Positions 46,663-57,300 of a DNA stretch of 64,000 bases are shown here, in pieces (position 1 is the stretch's first letter; each line of letters starts with the position of its first letter). The position numbers and the translations under genes are program-made. Source of the stretch: Bufo bufo (Eukaryota > Chordata > Amphibia > Anura > Bufonidae); contig NC_053392.1 of NCBI RefSeq assembly GCF_905171765.1, positions 34,914,956-34,978,955 of the forward strand. Direction: 5' to 3'. The notes beneath the pieces were generated by a model. The model saw nothing but the letters and a program-made list of their open reading frames with translations, ran no database searches and had not been told where the DNA came from.

Positions 46663-46668
46663 AATAAA
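46663..46668 (+). promoter_or_regulatory. Polyadenylation signal AATAAA in the 5' LTR (copy in 3' LTR at 51502-51507)
   Basis: TCAATAAAGCC lies about 55 bp before the LTR end. The 3' LTR copy would direct 3' end formation of the genomic RNA. Confidence 0.75.
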
Positions 46669-46725
46669 GCCTTCTTATTTTCACTTATCTCTTGTTGTAC
46701 ATCTGGTTCATGGTTCCGTGACATT

Positions 46726-46735
46726 AGGACCAAGC
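46726..46735 (+). promoter_or_regulatory. Primer-binding site, self-complementary type
   Basis: AGGACCAAGC begins two bases after the 5' LTR and just before the gag ATG at 46737. It lacks the TGG start expected for a tRNA primer, and it pairs over ten bases with the predicted RNA 5' end. Confidence 0.75.
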
Positions 46736-46736
46736 C

Positions 46737-48227
46737 ATGAATTCTGACGGTACAGGGCCATCCTCGCTACCCACGCTGGTTGCCAGACTTGATCAGCAGG
46801 ATCACCTGTTGGGTCGGTTCGCTGTGGCGTTGCAAACCCTGCTTGAACGCACGGCTCATTTCGCTCCCGTTGCCGATGGGTCGGTTGTCGCTCCTGGGCT
46901 CGCTCCTACTGCCGCTCCGGTTGTTGCGCCAGAGTCTACCCCGACACCTATTGTTGCGCCTGCGGTGTTTCGGGGTATGACCGGTTCTGCCCCTCTTCCA
47001 CAGCGCTTTGGGGGAGAGCCAACTCAGTGCCGAGGTTTCCTTAACCAGGTGGGCATTTATTTCGAGTTGCTGCCACATGCCTTTCCCACTGAGAGATCAA
47101 AGGTGGGCTTCTTGATCTCGCTGCTCTCGGACAAGGCCTTGGCCAGCCCTTTATGGGAGAACAACAATCCGGTGGTTGCCGAGTTTTCCGGTTTTGTTGC
47201 TTCTCTTCGGAAGGTATTCGATGTGCCGGCTCGTGCTGCCTCTGCTGCGAAGCTCCTTATGTCCATCAGACAGGGTTCACGATCCGTAGCTGAATACGCC
47301 ATTGAGTTTCGTACCCTGGCAGCAGAGGTGGGCTGGAATAATGAGGCTCTGGTCGCTGCTTTCTCTCATGGTCTCTCGGATGCCTTGAAGGATGAGGTTG
47401 CAGCTAAGGACCTACCAGTTGAGCTCGAGTCTCTTATTTCTTTCCTGATTTTGATTGACACCAGACTCAGGGAGAGACCTTCCTTTAAGGAGAACCTGCG
47501 GAGGTCTTCTAACAGATTGGTGCCTACGTTTGCTGTCCCACCCGTGCCTCCCTCTCCTCCCACGCCTCCTGGGGATGACTTGTCTGGGGGTGAACCCATG
47601 CAGCTGGGGTTTGCTCGCCTGTCCGAGGGGGAGAGGGCACTCCGGAGACGCGAGGGCCGATGCATGTACTGTGGTCTCGGTGGGCATTTTCGGTTGGCAT
47701 GTCCGAACCGTCCGGGAAAACGCTCGTACCTGAGATCCTGTCGGGGGCAGATCTTGGGTGGAGTCTCCTCGTCCCCGGTTTCCCGTGTTGACAAACCACT
47801 GATCACTGTTGTCCTCTCCTGGGTCGGGGGCTCGGTGACGACCAAGGCGTTGGTGGACTCTGGTGCTGGTGGTTTGTTCATTGATAGTGTGTTCGCTGCA
47901 GCCAATTCCATTCCTCTGCAGGCTCGAGGTTCCCCACTGGCTCTTGAGGCGATAGACGGCAGACCCCTTCTGCCGCCACACGTGACTCATGAGACCCTTC
48001 CAGTGGGGATAGCCATTGGTGCCGTTCACAGAGAGTCGGTCTGCCTCCAGGTTATTTCGTCTCCACACTACTCGGTGGTCTTGGGGTACCCCTGGCTCCA
48101 GAAGCATAATCCGACTTTCGATTGGAGATCGGTCGAGATCCTCTCGTGGTCACCGCAGTGTGGGGCTAGTTGCATCCATGGGTCTGTCAAGTTGCTGTGT
48201 ACTTCCTCGGACTCTGTTGCCTCCTGA
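46737..48227 (+). pseudogene. gag: Chromovirus gag and protease
   Basis: A 496-codon frame starting 13 bases after the LTR. A Pro/Ala-rich N-terminus is followed by a capsid-like Retrotrans_gag region at about residues 90-250 (RFGGEPTQCRGFLNQVGIYF start). A single CCHC zinc knuckle CMYCGLGGHFRLAC sits at about 309-322. An aspartic protease follows, with the catalytic ALVDSGAGG near residue 372. The frame ends a few codons after the protease at a TGA, just where the linker to reverse transcriptase begins in the +1 frame. A one-base insertion near 48217 is the simplest reason, although a programmed frameshift cannot be excluded from sequence alone. The gag and protease part itself appears intact. 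The protein would assemble the particle and process Gag-Pol. Confidence 0.9.
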
Positions 48228-51059
48228 ATACGAGGAGTACCGGGATGTATTCGATAAGGTGCGCGCGGTTGCCCTACCTCCGCACCGCCCATACGATTGT
48301 GCCATAGAGTTACAATCTGGTGCCGTTCCTCCTCGTGGCAAAGTCTATCCACTGTCGGTAGCGGAGAATGAGGCCATGGAGGAGTACGTGAGGGAGGCGC
48401 TTTCACGCTGACACATCCGCAAATCTTCGTCCCCGGCAGGGGCTGGATTTTTCTTTGTGAAAAAGAAGGGCGGTGAGTTGAGGCCTTGCATCGATTACAG
48501 GGGTCTCAATCGCATCACGATCAAGAACGCTTACCCGATACCCTTGATTTCCGAGCTGTTCGATCGCCTTAAAGGGGCCACGGTCTTTACCAAACTCGAC
48601 CTGAGGGCGGCATATAACCTGGTAAGGATCAAGGTGGGCGATGAGTGGAAGACCGCGTTTAACACCAGGACCGGTCATTACGAATCCTTGGTTATGCCCT
48701 TTGGGTTGTGCAATGCGCCCGCAGTCTTTCAGGAATTCATCAACGATGTTTTCCGTGACCTGTTGCAGCAGTGTGTGGTAGTCTATTTGGATGACATCTT
48801 GGTATATTCTGAATCCATGGAGGCCCACATTCTGGATGTCAGACGAGTGTTGCAACGGTTACGAGAGAACAAGCTGTTCGGTAAGCTTGAGAAATGCGAA
48901 TTTCACCTATCCCAGGTAACCTTCTTAGGTTACATCATTTCCGCTGAGGGGTTCTCCATGGATCCTGAGAAGGTTTCGGCTGTCTTACAGTGGCCCCAGC
49001 CCAGTGGTCTTCGTTCCCTGCAGCGCTTTTTGGGCTTCGCCAATTATTATCGGAAGTTCATCAGGGACTTTTCCATGCTGGCCAAGCCTCTCACGGATTT
49101 GACCAGGAAGGGCAGTAATTCCCAGGTCTGGCCGCTCGAGGCCATCCGAGCTTTTGAGGCCCTAAAGTCCGCCTTTGTGTCGGCTCCGATTCTGTCGCAT
49201 CCCAACCCTGGGTTGCCCTTTGTCCTCGAGGTGGACGCGTCTGAGACGGGAGTAGGCGCCCTTCTGTCTCAGCGTAGAACACCAGAGGGTCCTCTGCTTC
49301 CTTGTGGGTTTTACTCCCGGAAACTGTCTTCCGCGGAGTGCAACTATCAGATTGGTGACAGGGAGTTATTGGCCATCGTGCAGGCCCTTAAAGAATGGAG
49401 GTACTTGCTCGAGGGTTCGGTGGTTCCGGTTCTCATCCTGACGGACCACAAGAATCTGACCTACCTTTCTGAGGCCAAGAGATTGACACCACGTCAGGCC
49501 AGATGGGCTCTGTTCTTGTCACGTTTTAATTACGTGGTCTCCTACCTACCCGGTTCCAAGAACATCAGGGCGGATGCCTTATCACGGCAGTACTCCGAGC
49601 TGTCCAGGGAGGAGTCGATTCCGACTTCGGTCATACCTCCGAATCAGATCCTGGCCGCCATTCGCACCAGCCTGACCTCTCCCCTGGGTGAGCAGATTTT
49701 GGCGGCTCAATCTGGTGCTCCCTCTGGGAGACCCAACGGCAGATGTTTTGTGCCTGAGGAGTTGCGCACTCGGTTGTTGCGAACCTACCATAACTCCAAG
49801 ACCGCGGGGCATCCTGGAAAGAATCAGCTGTCCTGGGCTGTTTCACGTCTGTTCTGGTGGCCTTCCCTACGTTCCGACATCGCCGCATATGTAGCGGCAT
49901 GCTCCGTTTGTGCCCAGAGTAAGTCCCCTCGGCACCTTCCGTTGGGCCTTCTGCAACCCATAGCCACCGGGGAGCGCCCATGGTCACACCTGGGGATGGA
50001 TTTCATTGTGGACCTCCCTGCATCCCGAGGCCATACGGTCATTCTCATGATTGTGGATCGGTTTTCCAAAATGTGCCACTGTGTTCCTCTCAAGAAGTTA
50101 CCCTCTGCACAAGAGTTGGCCACGATTTTTGCCAGGGAGGTCTTCCGGTTGCACGGTTTGCCCAAGGAGATTGTGTCGGATCGGGGGAGTCAGTTTGTGT
50201 CCAGGTTCTGGCGCGCCTTTTGCTCCCAGTTGGGGATTCATCTCTCCTTCTCCTCGGCCTACCACCCTCAGTCCAATGGGCCGCAGAACGATCCAATCAG
50301 GCCTTGGAGCAATTCCTTCGTTGCTATGTCTCCGATCACCAAGACAATTGGGTTGACCTCCTGCCTTGGGCTGAGTTTGCCAGGAACACGGCGGTGAACT
50401 CTTCCTCTGGGACGTCTCCCTTCATGGCCAATTATGGGTTCCAACCTGCCGTGTTACCGGAGGTATTCTCTCCCCAGGATATTCCGGCTGTGGAGGATCA
50501 CCTTTCCGTCCTACGTGCTTCTTGGGTACAGATCCAGAAGTCCCTTGAGGTCTCTGCGCAGCGCCAGAGACTCCAGGCTGATCGCAGACGAGCGCCTGCT
50601 CCTTCCTACCAGGTCGGAGACCGTGTATGGTTGTCCACCCGCAACCTCAACCTTCGAGTGCCCACTCCCAAGCTGGCGCCTCGCTTTGTTGGTCCCTTCC
50701 GAGTGCTTCGCAGGGTAAACCCGGTAGCCTATGCCCTTGCGCTTCCTCCTGGCATGCGGATCTCCAACGTGTTTCATGTCTCCCTGTTGAAGCCACTGGT
50801 GTGTAATCGTTTCACTTCCTCGGTTCCTCGGCCTCGTCCGGTCCAAGTGGGCAATCGTGAGGAATATGAGGTGAGCAATATCCTGGACTCACGCCTGGTC
50901 TGCGGTCGGTTGCAGTTTTTGGTCCATTGGCGTGGTTATGGTCCAGAAGAGCGTTCCTGGGTTCCCTCCGCAGATGTCCATGCTCCTGCCTTGCTCCGAG
51001 CCTTCCACGCACGCTTCCCTCAGAAACCGTTTTGTGCTCCGCGGAGGAGGGGCCCTTGA
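48218..51059 (+). pseudogene. pol: Chromovirus pol: reverse transcriptase, RNase H, integrase, chromodomain
   Basis: In order: a linker starting PPEYEEYRDVFDKV; reverse transcriptase with RPCIDYRGLN near 48483 and the catalytic YLDD box near 48783-48794; RNase H beginning near 49215 (LEVDASETGVGALLSQ); an integrase HHCC zinc finger near 49785-49920; the integrase core with its first Asp in MDFIVDLPA (near 49995), its second in VSDRGSQF (near 50175) and its Glu just after 50285; a GPY/F module near 50685-50790; and a chromodomain near 50850-50990 (YEVSNILDSR, LVHWRGYGPEERSWVPS). Two breaks are visible: a TGA at 48409-48411 before the reverse-transcriptase core, and a one-base loss near 50280 that moves the integrase C-terminus into the next frame (running to 51059). 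A chromodomain usually steers integration to particular chromatin. Confidence 0.93.
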
Positions 51060-51070
51060 GGGGGAGGTAC
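51058..51070 (+). promoter_or_regulatory. Polypurine tract of the chromovirus
   Basis: GAGGGGGAGGTAC lies directly against the 3' LTR, where plus-strand DNA synthesis is primed in LTR retrotransposons. It overlaps the end of the pol frame. Confidence 0.75.
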
Positions 51071-51562
51071 TGTCATGGTCTTACCTTCTTGCTGTTCTCC
51101 TTCGTTTGACATGTGCTGGCGGCCATCTTGGTTTCTGGGTTTCTTGTAGCCTTCCACCCTGCGGCTCCTCCTTCCCACTGGGAGGAGCTGGATGCCTAGC
51201 TCATATATATAGGAGGTCTGTGGCTTCAGTTCCTTGCTTGGTCCTCTTGTGTTCACATGCTTCTAAGACTGCTGCTGCTTCTGGTTCCTGATCCTGGCTT
51301 CGTCTGACTACCCTGCTGGTTCCTGATCCTGGCTTCGTCTGACTACCCTGCTGGTTCCTGATCCTGGCTTCGTCTGACTACCCTGCTGGTTCCTGATCCT
51401 GGCTTCGTCTGACTACCCTTCTGGTTCCTGACCTCTGGCTTCGCAAAGACTCTGCTCGGTTTCACCATCCGTTTGGACTTTTGCTTTACAGCTTTATTTT
51501 CAATAAAGCCTTCTTATTTTCACTTATCTCTTGTTGTACGTCTGGTTCATGGTTCCGTGACA
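51071..51562 (+). repeat. 3' LTR of the chromovirus (492 bp)
   Basis: The same as the 5' LTR apart from T/C and A/G substitutions (in GCTGG[T/C]GGCC and GTAC[A/G]TCTGG) and four instead of three copies of the 35-bp tandem unit. Confidence 0.97.
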
Positions 51563-51567
51563 TATTG

Positions 51568-53295
51568 GCCGAAACATGCGTTCCTAAAAATGTAATGTCT
51601 CTGGAGGCCCAGGTAAATGGAGTGGAACGTTTTAGACTGTTGACTACAGATTGGGGGCAAGAAATATTAAGTGCCATGGATTTCCCATAATTTATTTTGA
51701 AGTTGGATACATATCCAAAGTCCTCAAAAGTATTCAACAACTTGGGCAAGGCTTCCGCAGGGTTGGAGGTCATGACTAAAAGGTCATCCGCGAATGCTGC
51801 AGTAACATGGGTTTGTGGGCCAATCTGAAGGCCTCTAACAACAGGGTCTGATCTAATTTTACACAGGAGGGTTTCCATGACCAGTACAAATAGTGTCGGG
51901 GAGAGGGGGCACCCCTGTCTTGTCCCGTTGGTGATGCGAAATGGTGGGGATAATGCTCCATTGACTTTGACCATGGCAGAGGGGGCCGAATAAAGGGTAT
52001 TGACAGCACTGATAAACTGGTCCGGAAGGCCAAACTTCGACAGGGTCCGCGACATAAAGAGCCAACTGACCCTGTCGAAGGCTTTTTCCGCATCTGTGCT
52101 CACCAGGACTAAAGGCCTAGAAGATTTCTTGGCCCAATTCACCAGATGTAGAAGCCGCACCGTGTTCTCCGACCCCTGTCTGCCATGGACAAAACCCACT
52201 TGCTCCTCATGTACAATGTCGGGAAGAACATCCTGGAGCCTGGTAGCCAGAATTTTCGCCCACCACTTCACATCATTATTAAGTAAAGATATTGGCCTAT
52301 AGTTACTGCAGCATGTCGGATCTTTGTTTTCCTTATGGAGGACAGTTATGTGCGCCAATAAGGAATGAGGAGCAAGAGACCCCCCTGTCAGAAGGTAGTT
52401 GCACAAGTTTCTGAAACGTGGGATTAATACATCCTGAAAGGATTTATAGTATGTAATGGAAAATCCATCAGGGCCGGGGCTTTTACCCGATGGGATAGAC
52501 ATAAGGACCTTGCGAACCTCTGAATCAGAAATAGGCTTGGTCAGGAGGGAAGTTTTTGATGGGGAAACAGATGGAAGGTCTAGAGACTGCAAGAATTTAT
52601 CAGTGGCCTCGGATAGATCTCCAGGGGTAGTCCCATTAGGGGGTGGCAAATTATATAAGGTCTCATAAAAGGCACAAAATGCCTTAGCGACATCTGGGGT
52701 AGACTTATGTACTTTGCCTTTGGAGTCTTTAATAGAGGAAACAAAGGAGTCAGAAAACTGCATTTTGGCAATTGCCGACATCAGTCTATTTCCTCTATCC
52801 CCATGTGCATAGGCCTTGAATCGGGAACGAAGGACCAGCTTTGCTGAGGTGACCTGGGGTATCATTAAGTGTGAAAAATTCAGATATTGAGGCCTTAAGT
52901 TTATCTGCATGTCTAGGGTCTAGAATCAGGGTATCATTAAGACGCCACAAGCGCTCCTTTCTCTGCGGGCCAGACAGGGAAAAATTAACAATGACAGGGG
53001 CATGGTCGGATAATGTTATATTACCTATCCGGGCTCCAGAGACATTACGTACATGTGAACTAGACAGAAAAATGTAATCCAATCTGTGGAAAGATAGTTT
53101 GGCATGTGAGTAAAAAGTATAATCTCGGCCATTGGGGTTTAGGACTCGCCAGACATCTAATACTTTAAGTTTCTTCAGGGAAATTTTCAATCTTTTCAAG
53201 AGCCTATAAGATACAGAAGGTCTGCCCGCCGAGGTGTCCACCGCTGGCTCCAGGGCAACATGAAAGTCGCCCCCCAGTACTAATAAGCCCTCTGA
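51568..53295 (-). pseudogene. LINE B ORF2, N-terminal half (endonuclease part and reverse transcriptase)
   Basis: The 5' end is truncated inside the APE endonuclease: the first recognisable residues are LLVLGGDFHVAL (GDFN-type motif with His in place of Asn), then GRDYTFYSHA, LDYIFLSS and the SDHAPV motif. An internal deletion of about 75 codons near 52850 then changes frame, and the reverse transcriptase follows with NYRPISLLN, STDAEKAFDRVSW, GTRQGCPLSP and the catalytic FADDLL, ending where the chromovirus inserted. The deletion and the altered GDFN motif make it non-functional. Confidence 0.88.
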
Positions 53296-54052
53296 TATAG
53301 TAGTTATATTTTTGTACATAGGAGCAGTATTATAGTAGTTATATTCTTGTACATAGTAGGCAGTATTATAGTAGTTATATTCTTGTACATAGGAGCAGTA
53401 TTATAGTAGTTATATTCTTGAACATAGGAGCAGTATTATAGTAGTTATATTCTTGAACATAGGAGCAGTATTCTAGTAGTTATATTCCTGTATATAGGAG
53501 GCAGTATTATAGTAGTTATATTCTTGTACATAGGAGCAGTATTATAGTAGTTGTATTCTTGTACATAGGAGGCAGTATTATAGTAGTTATATTCTTGTAC
53601 ATAGGAGCAGTATTATAGTAGTTATATTCTTGTACATAGGAGCAGTATTATAGTAGTTATATTCTTGTACATAGGAGCAGTATTATAGTAGTTATATTCT
53701 TGTACATAGGAGGCAGTATTATAGTAGTTATATTCTTGTACATGGGAGCAGTATTATAGTAGTTATATTCTTGTACATAGGAGCAGTATTATAGTAGTTA
53801 TATTCTTGTACATAGGAGCAGTATTATAGTAGTTATATTCTTGTACATAGGAGCAGTATTATAGTAGTTATATTCTTGTACATAGGAGCAGTATTATAGT
53901 AGTTATAGTCTTGTACATAGGAGCAGTATTATAGTAGTTATAATACTGCTCCTATGTACAAGAATATAACTACTATAATACTGCTCCTATGTACAAGACT
54001 ATAACTACTATAATACTGCTCCTATGTTCAAGAATATAGTAGTTATATTCTT
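53296..54052 (-). repeat. 35-bp satellite, minus orientation, segment 2, with a short inverted patch
   Basis: About 21 units between LINEs B and C. From about 53938 to 54035 the array switches to plus orientation for nearly three units, then switches back. Both switch points lie at self-complementary stretches (TATAGTAGTTATAATACTG and AAGAATATAGTAGTTATATTCTT). The last 16 bases (54037-54052) are the left target duplication of LINE C. Confidence 0.95.
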
Positions 54053-54314
54053 AACCAAATCTCTTTTTATTGAGATAGCAAATAGTTTGAAAGTGCAATA
54101 GTACAGCATACGCCATGTGCAGATGGCATCAAATTAGTGCAATCAAATATAATCGTAGCCAAATAAATGGGGGGGTAACAAACAAAAATAGACAAACAAG
54201 ACCACGGACAGGGATAAAGAAAACACGGACAAGAAGGAGGGATGAAGGGAGAGGGATGGGGGGAAGGGGGTAGGTACAATAATGGCAGTATCATTCAGAC
54301 CGCTATAAGGCTGT

Positions 54315-57300
54315 TCAAGGTGCCGGATGGCGATAGGCTTTCCAGGGACTCCATATGTCTAGAAAACAAGGGCGAGTGTGAGATTCCCAGTGAGCCAATT
54401 CTTCAAAGCGACATATCTGATCCACTTTCTCTTGCCACATCAGCAGCGTAGGCGCAGAATCGTTCTTCCACAGCAAAGGGATTAGCAGACGGGCAGCAGT
54501 TAGAAGTAATGTTGGTAGGTTGTTCTTAGAAGGGGTAAGGGACATATTGGGGCACCAAAGCAGGACTAATTGTGCATTTAGACTTATATGGGAGTCGCAA
54601 ATGTGTCCGATTATGCTTTCAATCTGTGTCCAAAAGGGACGGATTAGATTGCAGGACCACCATATGTGAGAAAGCGACCCCTTCTCTGTTCCACACCTCC
54701 AGCACCGATCGGGTATTTCCTGATTAGGATTATGAAGGAATTCAGGTGTTTTGTACCAACGTGTGAGTAGCTTAAAGGAGTTTTCCTGTATTTTGATACA
54801 ACGACTGAATCCGTGAGAATTGGAGAGGATAAATGCTTTTTCAGGTTCTGAGAGGCGAAACGAGAGCTCCTTTTCCCAGGCAATTAGAAAGGATAGCGCT
54901 GGGGGTGTGGAAGAGAGAAGTTCCTTGTAGAGAGTTGACAAGGGCTTCTTCGGGGGGGATCGGCATAACTAGTTTCTTTTCCAGCCAGGTGGGTTCTTCC
55001 GAGCAGAAGGGAGGGAGTTTCAAGATCGCAGTATCTTTGCGAAAGGCAGCAAGAGCCAGGAAGGATTGCCTTCGAACCTCCGGTAAGGCCCGAATTGTGT
55101 CCCATGCCAAGTCCCCAGCCGCAGATACAACGTCCTGTAGTTTGTGATTAGACAAGTGATGCCAGACCCCGGAAGGAGCAGTGGTCTCAGGGTGAACTAA
55201 GTTTTGTAGTAGATGCAGAGGGAGGTGGGGATTGGGGAATCTTAGATCTTTAGATCTATATAGTTTAGCCCACTCAACGAGCATGCCCTTCCAAATGGGG
55301 GATACAAAGGAATGTGAGGGCGTGCAACTACGGATACCCCACAGGACGAGAGTGTCCTTATATGTAACTAGGCCACGCTCCAGAGCTGTGCATAGGTTTG
55401 GGGAGCTTCGGGAAAGAAGAGAAAAGCACCTATTCAGGTGCGTTGCAGTGTAATACAGGTGGACATCGGGAAGGCCGAAGCCACCAAACCTCTTCTCCCT
55501 CGTCAACGTGGAGTAAGCTATCCTAGATAGTTTATTCGTCCAGAGGAAAAGGGAGAATCTCCGACGCAGCTCTCTAAAGTACGAAAGCGGGAGCCATATG
55601 GGTAATGTCTGCAGCAGGTATAGGAGTTTGGGAACAATGAAGGTCTTGAGATAATTCTTCCTGCCTATCCATGATATGAAGGGAAGTTTAACCGACAATA
55701 GATGGGATTTAATTGAGTTAAGCATAGGGGTGTAGTTAAGGCTGTAAAGGTCGTTCAGGTTAGCAGAGATGTGAATCCCCAAAAATGTGATGTCTCGTGC
55801 AGCCCAGGTGAAGGGGGTGGAGCGTTTAAGCGACGCAACAAGCGCGGGTCTACAGGTGACATTCAGGGCAAGGGATTTGCTATAATTGATTTTGAAATTG
55901 GAGACCCAACCGAATTCTTCAAAAATAGAGTGCAACCGGGGGAAAGATTTCTCCGGGTTGGTGGTCATAATAAGGAGATCGTCTGCAAACGCAGCCGTAA
56001 GGTGGGTGTGGGAAGCTCTCTGGAGACCTTCAATATCGAGATCTTGCCTGATTTTGCACAGGAGAGTTTCTATGACTATCACGAATAACGAGGGGGAGAG
56101 AGGGCAACCCTGCCGAGTGCCATTAGTAATGGCAAAGGCGGGTGAAAGAGTGCCGTTGACTTTGACCCTGGCAGAGGGGGCCGAGTATAGAGAAAGAATA
56201 GCTGAAATAAGTTGATCAGGAAAGCCAAATTTCGACAAAGCCAGTGACATATACTGCCAGCTCACTCTGTCAAAAGCCTTCTCTGCATCAGTGCTCAGTA
56301 GAGCTAGAGGGGTTGAAGTAGTCCGTGCCCAGTTCATAAGATGAAGGAGGCGAACGGTATTCTCATTGCCCTGTCTGCCAGAGACAAAGCCAACTTGTTC
56401 CTTGTGAATAACATCCGGGAGAACTTTTTGAATCCGTTGGGCCAGGATCTTAGCCCACCATTTAATGTCCGTATTTAGTAGGGAGATAGGGCGATAGCTA
56501 CCGCATTGCAACGGGTCTTTATTCTCCTTATGAATAATGGTGATATGGGCTGTGAGTGATTGGGGGGGAAGGTGGCCACCCTCCAGGAGGTAATTACAGA
56601 AAGAGCTAAAGTGAGGAACGAGAACAGATTTAAAAGTTTCATAATAGGAGATGGTGAAACCATCAGGGCCAGGACTACGTCCGGAGGGGATAGTGGCTAG
56701 AACGTTAAGGACTTCTGGGCCGGAGATGGGAGCTACTAGTTGGGAGGACTGGTCTGGGGATATGGAGGGAAGCTGAAGGGAAGAGAGGAATTTATTCAAA
56801 GTCTCCGCGATGGAACAGGGAGATGATCCAGGAGGGGCCGGGAGGTTGTAGAGGTCTTCGTAAAAAGCACAAAATGCTTTGGCTATGTCAGGAGTGGATT
56901 TAAGATGATTGCCCGCAGCATCTTTATTTGCTGGGATGAAGGAGTCAGAAAATTGTTGTTTAGTTAGCGCCGCCATAAGCTTGTTCCCTCTGTCACCGTG
57001 TGCATATGACTTAAAGCGCGCATGTAAGAGCAATTTAGCCGAGGTAATGTTTAACATATCTTTTAGTTGAGATCGCGCGACCGAAAGCTCGTCCGCGAGG
57101 CTTATCGCTTGGGATTGCTTATGGCTGAGCTCGAGAGTGGCGATACGGGATAGGAGGGTAGACATGGCCTGGGCTCTTTGTTTTTTAATATGGGAGCCGA
57201 GAGCGATAAGCTCTCCACGGATTACCGCCTTGTGGGTTTCCCAGATTACAGCAGGGGAGGGAGAGGAGGGACCTGCGGTGTTAGTACTGAAAAAATCCTG

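Larger units (their letters stand above)
46267..46723 (+). repeat. 5' LTR of the chromovirus (457 bp)
   Basis: Runs from TGTCATGGTC to GTTCCGTGACA. It contains a TATA box near 46399-46407, a transcription start expected near 46430, three tandem 35-bp copies that include GGTTCCTGATCCTGGCTTCG at about 46478-46590, and AATAAA at 46663-46668. Confidence 0.97.
46267..51562 (+). mobile_element. Ty3/Gypsy chromovirus (sushi-like LTR retrotransposon), 5296 bp, recent but coding-defective
   Basis: Two LTRs (46267-46723 and 51071-51562) flank gag, protease, reverse transcriptase, RNase H, integrase with a GPY/F module, and a C-terminal chromodomain. The 5-bp target duplication TATTG is intact (46262-46266 and 51563-51567). 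The LTRs differ by only two substitutions and one 35-bp tandem copy, so insertion is recent. It landed in ORF2 of LINE B on the opposite strand. The reading frame is broken in three places, so this copy would need proteins supplied in trans. Confidence 0.97.
44594..53295 (-). mobile_element. LINE B: 5'-truncated L1/Tx1-type non-LTR retrotransposon, split by a chromovirus
   Basis: A minus-strand LINE lying in the satellite. Its 3' end on the minus strand is CAATAAAAATAAATATGGTT directly joined to satellite AAGAATATAAC, with no poly(A). The flanking duplication is 18 bp (44576-44593 and 53296-53313, one mismatch). The 5' end is truncated inside the endonuclease domain. The ORF2 coding remnants lie at 44822-46261 and 51568-53295, separated by the LTR element at 46267-51562. 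It is closely related to LINE C but clearly diverged from it. About 75 codons between endonuclease and reverse transcriptase are missing relative to C. Confidence 0.9.

Noticed and set aside
46767..48406. Minus-strand frames opposite gag (up to 231 codons)
   Set aside because: Shadows of the GC-rich gag and protease coding sequence. They lack domains, whereas the plus strand has capsid, zinc-knuckle and protease motifs.
48218..48411. Programmed gag-pol frameshift in the chromovirus
   Set aside because: No clear slippery heptamer is visible at the junction, and other decay-type breaks exist nearby. A one-base insertion explains the frame change more simply, though it is not proven.
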